Shown: piece by piece, positions 7,838 to 14,332 of the stretch | Layout: every line of letters starts with the position of its first letter | Position numbering within the stretch: position 1 is the first letter of the stretch | Source of the DNA: an uncultured Prevotella sp. | Lineage (GTDB): Bacteria; Bacteroidota; Bacteroidia; Bacteroidales; Bacteroidaceae | Direction: 5' to 3' | NCBI GenBank assembly: GCA_905210845.1 | Contig: CAJLYG010000064.1 | Location: forward strand, 1 to 14,332 | DNA: 14,332 bases | Position numbers and translations under genes: made by a program | The notes under the pieces: model-generated | The model's database searches: none | What the model was told of the DNA's origin: nothing | What the model saw: only the letters and a program-made list of their open reading frames with translations

Positions 7838-8935
7838 TTACTTGACATATACTACTGCCAAACGGTTAGAAGTTGTGCCTTGAACGCCCTTACCTGTTGC
7901 ATCATCAACGATAACACCGTTCTTTTGAAGATAATCAGCAACAACTTTCGCACGGTTTTCGGACAGTTTCTGGTTAACTTCTACGCTACCTTCCGGAGAA
8001 GCAGTACCCACGATTTGAACATGTCTGCCTGATGCGACGCTGTTCAATGCCTTCTTCGCATCCTTTGTCAGATCATACTTACCCTGGGCGAAGGTGACAA
8101 AGACAAGGTTCTCCACCCTTACCTCTTTGTTTTCTCCTGGTACTTCCTTCACCACTTCCTTGATCACTTCCTTAGGTTTCTGAGCAAGTTGGTCGCGAAG
8201 GTCATTGATCTGAGCATTCAAGCCATCGATTTCTGACTGGTCGCGAAGCTGGGCAATCGTGAAATTATGGGTGCCATTGGAATTGCCAAACTTATAAACG
8301 ACTCCAGCATTCAACTGGAACATGGAATGATTGATATCATACTTGATCTCTCCTTGACCCATTCTGTAATAACGACCTAAGGCACTGTTCGTGTTCCCAT
8401 CATCATTGAGACCCCATACCATGGCAGGCTCAATATAGAGTTGCCATGCTTTCTTGGCACCTAAATTGAAGGTGAAGTCGAGAGCTGCCTTGGAAGTCAT
8501 GTTGTCATGATTCAACACATTATTGTATAAGTTTGAATTGCCAAACAGATGTCCCCATCCCAGTCCGTATATTGCCACGAGTTCAAAGGCACGCGGCTCA
8601 CCTGGATAGCCACCAAACCAATTGCTCAAGTTCACCGTTCCCAACAGACTTGTGTTCAAAAGACGAACAGCGGTGCCCGTAGAAGCATAAGGCTTATTGG
8701 AGAAATAAGCGTTGCTCTCAACGGCAAGTCCGAACACCGGGGTAAAATAACGACCTATCCGAAGACCCACGTTAGGGTTCAAGTTACCCATCCAACTGTT
8801 TTGGGTGGTCTTCGTCGCAATTCCTCCATTGAGACCAATGTAGAAATTGTCGAAAGTATTACTTTCCGTAACTGTCTGTGCAGATACGGAAACTGCCATA
8901 GAAGCGGCAGCAAACAACAAAACTAATTTTTTCAT
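7838..8935 (-). CDS. OmpA-family outer-membrane porin, downstream copy of a tandem pair
   Basis: 365 residues from MKKLVLLF; a longer frame from 8998 exists, but the signal peptide fixes the start at 8935. Signal peptide 1-19 (cleavage after SVSA); N-terminal beta-barrel about 21-220 with alternating aromatic strands, ending TIAQLRDQ; heptad-like linker about 226-252; Glu/Lys/Val-rich spacer KEVIKEVVKEVPG (255-267); C-terminal OmpA-like peptidoglycan-binding domain about 273-365. Conserved NxxLSxxRAxxV is present (321-331, Arg328), but the usual GxTDxxG is replaced by GTASPEG (310-316). Likely a structural porin anchoring the outer membrane to peptidoglycan, like P. gingivalis Pgm6/Pgm7, which are also tandem. 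Own promoter and terminator. Very similar to the gene at 9142-10245, above all in the linker and C-terminal half. Confidence 0.93.
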   Translation of the reverse strand: MKKLVLLFAAASMAVSVSAQTVTESNTFDNFYIGLNGGIATKTTQNSWMGNLNPNVGLRIGRYFTPVFGLAVESNAYFSNKPYASTGTAVRLLNTSLLGTVNLSNWFGGYPGEPRAFELVAIYGLGWGHLFGNSNLYNNVLNHDNMTSKAALDFTFNLGAKKAWQLYIEPAMVWGLNDDGNTNSALGRYYRMGQGEIKYDINHSMFQLNAGVVYKFGNSNGTHNFTIAQLRDQSEIDGLNAQINDLRDQLAQKPKEVIKEVVKEVPGENKEVRVENLVFVTFAQGKYDLTKDAKKALNSVASGRHVQIVGTASPEGSVEVNQKLSENRAKVVADYLQKNGVIVDDATGKGVQGTTSNRLAVVYVK

Positions 8936-9009
8936 ACCTCTAATTTTAATGATAAATAATAAAAAATTCTCTATGAAATATAAAATGTTATCGCACATAA
9001 CATCGTCTG

Positions 9010-9039
9010 CAAAGGTAAGGAGTTTTTTGAAATATCCAA
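9010..9039 (-). promoter_or_regulatory. Promoter of the downstream ompA-like gene
   Basis: Minus strand: TTG (complement of 9037-9039), 19-nt spacer, TACCTTTG (complement of 9010-9017), perfect TAnnTTTG. The 12 bases TCTGCAAAGGTA on the plus strand here are identical to those at the ilvD promoter. The leader is about 65-70 nt and A/T-rich. Confidence 0.75.
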
Positions 9040-9081
9040 CAACTATTCCATAAAAAAGCTTTATATTTCACGATTTATAAC

Positions 9082-9114
9082 AAAAAATCCCCGGTACGAA
9101 GGCGTACCGAGGAT
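9082..9114 (-). terminator. Intrinsic terminator of the upstream ompA-like gene
   Basis: Minus-strand 12-bp stem (9103-9114 with 9087-9098, one G-U wobble, 4-nt loop) followed by six Ts (complement of 9082-9087). It lies between the two porin genes, so they are separate transcription units. Confidence 0.9.
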
Positions 9115-9141
9115 CTTTTCGCAATTTCTAATATTGTTTGA

Positions 9142-10245
9142 TTACTTTACGTAAACCACTGCAAGACGGTTAGAAGTTGTGCCCTGAACACCCTTACCAG
9201 TAGCCTCGTCAACAACGACGCCCTTACCTTTCAGGTATTGAGCAACAGCATCTGCACGAGCCTGAGACAGTCTCTGGTTCAGTTCAGCAGAACCTTCTGG
9301 AGATGCAGTACCAACGATCTGTACGTGCTTGCCAGAAGCAACACCATCAAGAGCCTTCTTAGCATCCCTTGTCAGAACAGACTTGCCCTGAGCGAAGGTT
9401 ACGAATACCAAGTTCTCAACCTTTACTTCAGTATTTGTTCCAGGAACTTCCTTTACGACTTCCTTGATCACTTCCTTCGGCTTCTGAGCAAGCTGGTTAC
9501 GGAGGTCATTGATCTGAGAGTTCAAACCATCGATCTCAGCTTGGTCGCGGAGCTGTGCAATCGTGAAGTTGTGAGTACCGTTAGAAGTCTTGAACTTGTA
9601 GATCAGACCTGCATTCAACTGAACAGCGCTATGGTTGATATCGAACTTGATCTCACCTGGACTTCTGTGACCTACGTAAGAATCCTTGCCATCAAATGCA
9701 GCATTGTCTGAATTGTCGTTCATGCCGTAGTTGATAGATGGCTCGATATAGAACTGCCATGCCTTGTTTGAACCGAAGTTGAAGGCAAAGTCAAGAGCAA
9801 ACTTGGTTGTCATATTATTATGACCTACAGTCTCATAAAGGGCATTGTTGCCAAAGATATGGCGGAAGCCAACACCTGCCAGTGCACTTACCTCGAAGTT
9901 ACGTGGCTCACCAGGATATCCACCGAACCAGTTGCTCAGGTTGATCGTTCCCAACAGCAAGCTGTTCAACTCACGAACGGCCGTACCGGTAGAAACCCAA
10001 GGCTTGTTGGAGAAATAAGCATTGCTCTCAACAGCGAGACCAAATACTGGAGTGAAGTAACGACCCAGGCGAACGCCGAAATTAGGATTAAGACCTTTCA
10101 TCCATGCATGGCCTGTTGTCTTCGTCAGTAAACCACCATTGACACCCACATAGATGTTGTCAAAAGTCTTACTTTCTGTTACTGTCTGTGCAGAAGCAGA
10201 TACTGCCATGGCTGCAGCAGCAAACAATAAAACTAACTTTTTCAT
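9142..10245 (-). CDS. OmpA-family outer-membrane porin, upstream copy of a tandem pair
   Basis: 367 residues with the same plan as its neighbour: signal peptide 1-19 (MKKLVLLFAAAAMAVSASA), beta-barrel about 21-222, coiled linker (AQLRDQAEIDGLNSQINDL), KEVIKEVVKEVPG spacer, OmpA-like domain about 275-367. The peptidoglycan motif is again GTASPEG in place of GxTDxxG, with NQRLSQARA retaining the Arg. The two proteins are nearly identical in signal peptide, linker and C-terminal end (GKGVQGTTSNRLAVVYVK in both) and differ most in the barrel, notably in surface-loop regions. Codon choice looks more restricted here (AAC, ATC, CTTGT-type patterns), suggesting this is the strongly expressed copy; that is an impression, not a calculation. 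Own promoter and terminator. Confidence 0.93.
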   Translation of the reverse strand: MKKLVLLFAAAAMAVSASAQTVTESKTFDNIYVGVNGGLLTKTTGHAWMKGLNPNFGVRLGRYFTPVFGLAVESNAYFSNKPWVSTGTAVRELNSLLLGTINLSNWFGGYPGEPRNFEVSALAGVGFRHIFGNNALYETVGHNNMTTKFALDFAFNFGSNKAWQFYIEPSINYGMNDNSDNAAFDGKDSYVGHRSPGEIKFDINHSAVQLNAGLIYKFKTSNGTHNFTIAQLRDQAEIDGLNSQINDLRNQLAQKPKEVIKEVVKEVPGTNTEVKVENLVFVTFAQGKSVLTRDAKKALDGVASGKHVQIVGTASPEGSAELNQRLSQARADAVAQYLKGKGVVVDEATGKGVQGTTSNRLAVVYVK

Positions 10246-10303
10246 GTCTCTCTAAATTAAAAATTATACTTTATTTATGTTCTTTCTATCTTCTATTCGG
10301 GTG

Positions 10304-10335
10304 CAAAATAAACTAAAATATTTATTACTACCAAA
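10304..10335 (-). promoter_or_regulatory. Promoter of the upstream ompA-like gene
   Basis: Minus strand: TTTG (complement of 10332-10335), 20-nt spacer, TTATTTTG (complement of 10304-10311), which departs from TAnnTTTG only at its second base. Leader about 50 nt. The rest of 10336-10438 is A/T-rich with no other recognised element. Confidence 0.6.
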
Positions 10336-10438
10336 TTTTTCGGAAGAAAGATATGTTTTAAAGCATAAAAAAGTTAAAATTGAACACTTTCAACCTCTTT
10401 TAAGGCACCCAGAAACATGATTTTCATACTTTTATTCC

Positions 10439-10467
10439 TTGTTTTCTGTCATTTTATTGTACCTTTG
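10439..10467 (+). promoter_or_regulatory. Promoter of the cobS-like gene
   Basis: TTG at 10439-10441, 18-nt spacer, TACCTTTG at 10460-10467 (perfect TAnnTTTG). Transcription would start near 10474, about 20 nt before the ATG, so no cobalamin riboswitch can be present in the leader. Confidence 0.65.
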
Positions 10468-10493
10468 TATCCATTTAGAAACTTTACTAAATT

Positions 10494-11366
10494 ATGATTG
10501 AAATTCCCATTCATCACAGTTCATGGAAAGAGAGAATACAAGCGGCTTTTCTCTTTTTCACCCGCATTCCCTTAGGTCGTTTTTTCTCTCCAAAGAGAGA
10601 AGCTTACGAGTCTGCTATCGAGCATTGGCCTCTTACAGGATGGGTGACGGGACCGATCATGGGTGCCATCATCTTCCTTGGCAGTGGCTTACTGACTGGT
10701 ATCGCGATTCTCTTGGCCCTCACGGCAAGGATCCTGATCACAGGGTGCCTCCACGAAGATGGGCTGATCAGGTTCCTGAATGGCATGGGACAAAGGGGAA
10801 CGGGACGAAAGACCGTGACGGAATCTATGGATGGCAGTCTGAATACGACCAACGGCATCGTGGGAATGATCCTATACACCCTCTTCCTATGGTTTATCCT
10901 GAACAGCATGAACCCGATTCAGGCAGCTTTGACTGTCGTTGCTGCTGATCCTTTCTGTAAAATGCTTTCCGCACAGTTGTCTATGATGCTCCCTTACGCT
11001 GCCCATTCCTATGGAAACCAGGAAGAGATCGCTTTCCGGAAGCTGGACACTCCGTCCTCCATCATTCTCTTCTTAGAAGGCTGTATTCCCCTTGCCATCG
11101 TGTGGATCCTTACCATTTGGGGACCTCTCGCCCATCTTGCAGCTGAGGAGGTTGGTATCCTCCGGTCGGTGGGATTGCCGTTTGCGGTATTAGTCGTGCC
11201 CGGACTCGTCATGTATTTTCTTTATTATCTGATCCTCAAGAAAATGCATGGATATAACATCCATTGCCTGGGGGCTGTGTTCCTGCTTACAGAACTTGCC
11301 TTTTACGCCACGGTGTTCATCAGCCGGCAGATTGACTTCCTACAAATGGCATCTAACTACAAATAA
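10494..11366 (+). CDS. CobS-like protein (adenosylcobinamide-GDP ribazoletransferase family) with degenerate active-site motif
   Basis: 290 residues, multi-pass membrane protein. CobS joins adenosylcobinamide-GDP and alpha-ribazole (phosphate) in the last step of cobalamin assembly. Family marks: FLFFTRIPLGRF (19-30), HWPLTGWVTGPIMGA (44-58), TGCLHEDGL (83-91), ADPFCKMLSAQLSMMLPYA (151-169), and hydrophobic helices at about 52-80, 122-140, 188-208, 222-247 and 258-280. Odd: the core HxDGLADxxDG reads HEDGLIRFLNG (87-97), and the following M(K/R)DSRxGxxG reads MDGSLNTTNG (112-121). Several near-invariant acidic and basic residues are lost while length and helices are kept. It stands alone: no cobT, cobU or cobC is in the window, whereas cobS normally sits with them. 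It may be a divergent paralogue with another substrate, or a decaying gene. Family assignment is fairly sure; the reaction is not. Confidence 0.8.
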   Translation: MIEIPIHHSSWKERIQAAFLFFTRIPLGRFFSPKREAYESAIEHWPLTGWVTGPIMGAIIFLGSGLLTGIAILLALTARILITGCLHEDGLIRFLNGMGQRGTGRKTVTESMDGSLNTTNGIVGMILYTLFLWFILNSMNPIQAALTVVAADPFCKMLSAQLSMMLPYAAHSYGNQEEIAFRKLDTPSSIILFLEGCIPLAIVWILTIWGPLAHLAAEEVGILRSVGLPFAVLVVPGLVMYFLYYLILKKMHGYNIHCLGAVFLLTELAFYATVFISRQIDFLQMASNYK

Positions 11367-11387
11367 TGTCATAGCACCGTATCCCTC

Positions 11388-13499
11388 CTATAGCTCAAAT
11401 ACCTGATAGGAGTATTTCGGTACGGTGACCACGCCCAGGGAGGTGCCTTCGACCTTCAGCCTTAGGGTACGTGGCAAGGCATTGACGACCTTCAGGTAGG
11501 TCTTCCCGGTCTTGGTATCTTTCACGACACTGGTCCCGATCCTGTAAGCTATTGCTTTCTCTGCCTTCAGGGTTGATGTGACATACCGGTCACCGCTATG
11601 CGTTGAGAAGAATTTCTGCATTTCATAATTCGGTGTTGTCTTGAGGGTATCCTGATCAAAATAGATCAGGTCCGGATTCCAGTTCTGATGCTTTTGGTGG
11701 CATAGCAACGGGGCATAGCTGGCCATGGCAACAATATCTCCATTGCGTTCCACATTGCACAAATGGATCCCCTCAGCAAGGGCATTCCACACCTTATTCT
11801 TGCTGTTGCCTGCATACTCTCCAATGTATACCTTGGGACCTTTCCGGTCATAATTGTCATAATAATCCTGATGATGAAGGAACCAACCCGGGCTTTCATA
11901 ATAATGTTCGTCCACCCAATCGATATACTGATGATGCTTCTTCGCAAATGTCCATCCCTCTATGTAATCGGCAGAGGGCTCGTGGAAAGGTCCCACTGTA
12001 CCGCACACCGTGACCTGTGGATATCTTTCCTTGATGGCCTTGCAGATCATGAGGTAGCGTTCCTCAAAGGCAGTAGAGACTAAATCCTCGTTGCCAATAC
12101 CTATATATTTTAAGTTGAAAGGAGCAGGATGCCCTGCCTCAGCTCGCATCTTCGCCCATTTGTTCGTGGAAGGGTCACCATTTGCCCATTCGATCAGATG
12201 GAGGATCTCCTCACAATAAGCAGGCATCTCCTCCATGGGGATTCCCCCTTGCTGACCCGCATACCCGTCCTTGTCCGCTGATGAGTTCTGGCATGGCACT
12301 CCTGCAGCCAAGACCGGCAAGGGCTCTGCCCCAATATCCTCGCAGAACTGGAAGTATTCATAGAATCCCAAGCCACGGGTCTGGTGATAATTCCAGATAT
12401 TCTTGGCGGGCTTCCTGTCCTGCAATGGTCCGATGCTCTCTGTCCAATGATAGATGTTATCTATCCCCTGACCATGACTCATACATCCTCCGGGAAAGCG
12501 CACGAACTTCGGACGCAAGTCGGCTATTGCCTGTGCCAAATCCTTCCGGAGCCCATTTTTCCGACCATGGAAGGTGTCATGGGGGAAGAGGCTGACCATG
12601 TCAACAGCCGTCGTTCCCTTTTTCAAGGGGATCACGGCAAGTCGGCACTGCGACAAGTCCACGCCATCCAACGCTTTCTCTTTCTTCTTGGGATCCACCA
12701 ACAAGGAAAGATCATACTTCGTCCAAGCATTCCCTACCACTTTTATCTTGCCGGAAGCTGCCACCGTGCCGTCATTAGCGACCAGGGCAACCTCTACCTG
12801 CCGTTTGTCGACATCCGTATTCCGGGCATAAAAAGAGAAATCGTACTCCTCACCACGACTGATGCGTATGCCATCCCACCCTGTGTTCCACAAGGTGTCG
12901 ACCGACAAGGTCACATAATGTGGGTTATTCTTGCTCAGCGGATGGTCTGTTCTCACTTCAATCCCCCGTGCCGACTGCCAGGCCGTCGTGGCATTCCATC
13001 CGGAATGGTCGGCGGGAGTATATTCAAAGTCACGGTTTTGCAGCAGTTCCGCATAGAGTCCGCCATCCGCGGCATAGTTAATATCCTCGAAGAAAACGCC
13101 AAAAAGGTGGTCGCTGATGGGTTTCTGACTTCCCATATCCACCTGAAGGGTCGTCTCCACGGTGGAAGGGAGATGGGCAAAACGGGATTCATCATCGTCG
13201 AAGCTTTCCTTGCTCATCCGTGCATCTTCTGCCAACACGTCAAAATAATGGCGGATATAGTCCAAATGGATCTTGGGCACATCAAACGTATTACCCTGAT
13301 ACACCTTGCCATTGACTGTCGCCGTGTCCCTAAGCCACGCAATATCCTCGATGGTGCTTGGCTCCTCCGCTTCCTCGAACGTCCGGAAGTCATGGGAAGC
13401 ATGGACATAGCGTTTGCCTTGGCTGGTCTTGAAATAAATGTCGAAGGTGCCATCGTCCATGGCGAAGCCAACCGGTTCCTTGCATCCCCGCTCTTTCAT
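11388..13499 (-). CDS. Alpha-L-arabinofuranosidase, GH51 family, 5' end missing
   Basis: Releases terminal alpha-L-arabinofuranosyl residues from arabinan or arabinoxylan. Coordinates use the first Met inside the glycosidase part (704 codons with the stop). Seen, numbered from that Met: an N-terminal remnant 1-105 that I believe is the end of a GH43-like or accessory domain (GNTFDVPKIHLDYIRHYFDV); GH51 start DHLFGVFFEDINYAADGG (130-147); a carbohydrate-binding-like beta insert about 165-305; catalytic barrel with KFVRFPGGC (331-339), acid/base Glu471 in YIGIGNED, nucleophile Glu561 in VYIGEY; C-terminal beta domain. No signal peptide, although relatives are usually exported. The frame stays open to 13673, but there the other frame encodes leucine-rich repeats, so those residues are not arabinofuranosidase. 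It ends 21 bp from the convergent cobS-like gene. Enzyme identity is sure; whether this is a functional gene is not. Confidence 0.85.
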   Translation of the reverse strand: MKERGCKEPVGFAMDDGTFDIYFKTSQGKRYVHASHDFRTFEEAEEPSTIEDIAWLRDTATVNGKVYQGNTFDVPKIHLDYIRHYFDVLAEDARMSKESFDDDESRFAHLPSTVETTLQVDMGSQKPISDHLFGVFFEDINYAADGGLYAELLQNRDFEYTPADHSGWNATTAWQSARGIEVRTDHPLSKNNPHYVTLSVDTLWNTGWDGIRISRGEEYDFSFYARNTDVDKRQVEVALVANDGTVAASGKIKVVGNAWTKYDLSLLVDPKKKEKALDGVDLSQCRLAVIPLKKGTTAVDMVSLFPHDTFHGRKNGLRKDLAQAIADLRPKFVRFPGGCMSHGQGIDNIYHWTESIGPLQDRKPAKNIWNYHQTRGLGFYEYFQFCEDIGAEPLPVLAAGVPCQNSSADKDGYAGQQGGIPMEEMPAYCEEILHLIEWANGDPSTNKWAKMRAEAGHPAPFNLKYIGIGNEDLVSTAFEERYLMICKAIKERYPQVTVCGTVGPFHEPSADYIEGWTFAKKHHQYIDWVDEHYYESPGWFLHHQDYYDNYDRKGPKVYIGEYAGNSKNKVWNALAEGIHLCNVERNGDIVAMASYAPLLCHQKHQNWNPDLIYFDQDTLKTTPNYEMQKFFSTHSGDRYVTSTLKAEKAIAYRIGTSVVKDTKTGKTYLKVVNALPRTLRLKVEGTSLGVVTVPKYSYQVFEL

Positions 13500-14332
13500 G
13501 CGAGGGAAATCTTGCGGGCGTTTTGTACCCCAGATAGGTGGGGCTTGTCCAGCCAGACTGTCCTTCCAGGTAGTAAAGGGTGGCGTCGCTGCTGATGTCC
13601 ATTTTCTTAAGCAGTTCCTCCTCCGGAGCGGTGCCGGAGAAGTAGAAGGACAGCAGATTATCACAAAAGTCAAAGCCTCTCTCGTTAATGGTGGTCAGCG
13701 TAGCGGGGATCACCAGCCGCTTGAGGTTCTGGCAGTCAAAAAAGGCAAGAGAGGCAATGGTGGTAACACCGTTGGGAATCACAAATGTTCCCTCCTTCGC
13801 GCCGGGGCAGGTGTGCACCATTGTGCCGTCCTTTGTCATCAGTACACCATCCACCGACTGATAGGCCGGATTGCCCTCCGCCACATAAATGGCGCGAAGC
13901 TTTCCACAGCCGCTGAAGGAGTTCTGCTCGATTATCGTCACATTTGCCGGGATCGTGACCTCCGTCAAGCTCTCACAGTCAATGAACGCCTGAAGGCCGA
14001 TCGTCTCCACACTTTCGGGCAATGTAAAGTTTTGCAGCTCATCACACCACATAAAGGCCCATCTTCCGATTACCTTCACGTTTTCGGGGAATACGACCGA
14101 TTGCAGCTTTGCACATTTCTTGAACATGCTCATTTCGATGACTTCCAGATTTCGCGGCAGCTTGACAAACTCCAGATTGGGGCACTCGGAGAAAACACCC
14201 GAACCCATTGTTGTCACAGTGTCGGGGAGTTCCATGCGGATCAGACCGGATTTCTCAAAAGCCATGTTCTCAATTTTCGTCAAGCCAGCCGGGAATTCCA
14301 CGCTCTTTAGATTGGTGCAACCGCTAAAAGCG
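13390..14332 (-). CDS. BspA-like leucine-rich-repeat protein, 3' part only
   Basis: The frame is open to the window edge; the residues before the first possible start (AFSGCTNLKS) are already a repeat unit, so the true start is outside. About nine LRR_5 (Treponema/BspA-type) units of 22-24 residues follow the pattern xAFxxCxxLxxVxLPxxVxxIxx. One is extended by a spacer (NPAYQSVDGVLMTKDGTMV) of a kind I associate with surface proteins of Clostridia and other gut bacteria. The natural C-terminal cap appears to be LYYLEGQSGWTSPTYLGYKT, reached at 13519. The last 43 codons to the stop at 13390 are the glycosidase sequence in the wrong frame. Such proteins are usually cell-surface or secreted and bind host or microbial ligands; no sorting signal remains here. 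Likely a fragment. Repeat style differs from the usual Prevotella BspA repeats, which hints at a foreign source. Confidence 0.7.
   Translation of the reverse strand, partial: AFSGCTNLKSVEFPAGLTKIENMAFEKSGLIRMELPDTVTTMGSGVFSECPNLEFVKLPRNLEVIEMSMFKKCAKLQSVVFPENVKVIGRWAFMWCDELQNFTLPESVETIGLQAFIDCESLTEVTIPANVTIIEQNSFSGCGKLRAIYVAEGNPAYQSVDGVLMTKDGTMVHTCPGAKEGTFVIPNGVTTIASLAFFDCQNLKRLVIPATLTTINERGFDFCDNLLSFYFSGTAPEEELLKKMDISSDATLYYLEGQSGWTSPTYLGYKTPARFPSHERAGMQGTGWLRHGRWHLRHLFQDQPRQTLCPCFP
13500..13530. other. Junction between leucine-rich-repeat and GH51 coding sequence
   Basis: On the minus strand, recognisable LRR-protein sequence runs to LEGQSGWTSPTYLGYKT (last codon 13519-13521). Recognisable glycosidase sequence begins near PQDFPRMKERG, a few bases later and in a different frame. 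Neither protein has a natural end here. This could be a deletion or recombination endpoint, a transfer edge, a frameshift in a fused gene, or an assembly chimera. Confidence 0.6.

Noticed and set aside
8936..8998. In-frame extension of the downstream ompA-like gene
   Set aside because: The signal peptide starts at 8935 and matches the paralogue's N-terminus exactly in place; the upstream codons are A/T-rich leader.
10246..10493. Possible cobalamin riboswitch upstream of the cobS-like gene
   Set aside because: The consensus promoter leaves only about 20 nt of leader, and no B12-box-like sequence or large fold is visible.
11385..11412. 7-bp inverted repeat CTCCTAT/ATAGGAG as a terminator for the cobS-like gene
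   Set aside because: The loop is 14 nt and only a weak TATTT follows; it overlaps the end of the GH51 coding sequence. It may act but cannot be supported from the sequence alone.
12384..13595. Open frame of 403 codons on the plus strand, opposite the arabinofuranosidase
   Set aside because: It lies antisense to clearly conserved GH51 sequence, has no recognisable domain, and its composition is what a reverse-frame shadow of a GC-richer gene gives.
13438..14310. Open frame of 290 codons on the plus strand, opposite the leucine-rich repeats
   Set aside because: The minus strand encodes regular LRR_5 units; the plus-strand product is a low-complexity Cys/His-rich shadow of the repeats.
1..14332. 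CRISPR arrays, insertion sequences, tRNAs, rRNA, prophage or defence genes
   Set aside because: Read on both strands; no short direct-repeat arrays, transposase motifs, terminal inverted repeats or RNA gene signatures were found.

Overview
The window looks like a chromosomal segment of a Bacteroidales bacterium, most likely Prevotellaceae (Prevotella/Segatella-like). The evidence is the gene order ilvD-ilvB-ilvN-acyl-ACP thioesterase-ilvC, a tandem pair of OmpA-family porins resembling the Pgm6/Pgm7 type, a GH51 arabinofuranosidase, and at least five promoters that fit the Bacteroidetes sigma-ABfr pattern (TTG/TTTG, 18-20 nt, TAnnTTTG). Taxonomy is an inference from protein resemblance; no search was run.

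Layout. 1-1368 (+): the 3' two-thirds of a RecQ-family DNA helicase cut by the window edge. 1422-7572 (-): the branched-chain amino acid block, transcribed ilvD, ilvB, ilvN, a FatA-type acyl-ACP thioesterase, then ilvC. The first four genes are tightly packed or overlapping behind one promoter with a very short leader. ilvC has its own consensus promoter just past the thioesterase stop and a leader of roughly 170 nt with a stable hairpin. Together IlvBN (acetohydroxyacid synthase), IlvC and IlvD carry out the common steps of valine/isoleucine (and leucine precursor) synthesis. The thioesterase suggests a link to branched or straight fatty-acid release. 7838-10245 (-): two tandem OmpA-like porin genes, each with its own promoter and its own strong intrinsic terminator. 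10494-11366 (+): a stand-alone CobS-like gene (last step of cobalamin assembly) whose catalytic acidic motif is strongly degenerate. 11388-14332 (-): a GH51 alpha-L-arabinofuranosidase that lacks a normal 5' end and is joined, out of frame, to the 3' part of a BspA-like leucine-rich-repeat gene that runs off the window.

Most of the window is ordinary core genome. The points worth a second look are the CobS-like protein without its conserved aspartates, the sharp LRR/GH51 junction near 13500-13530 (transfer, rearrangement, frameshift or assembly chimera), and the separate ilvC promoter with its structured leader. I found no CRISPR array, insertion sequence, tRNA, rRNA or defence system.
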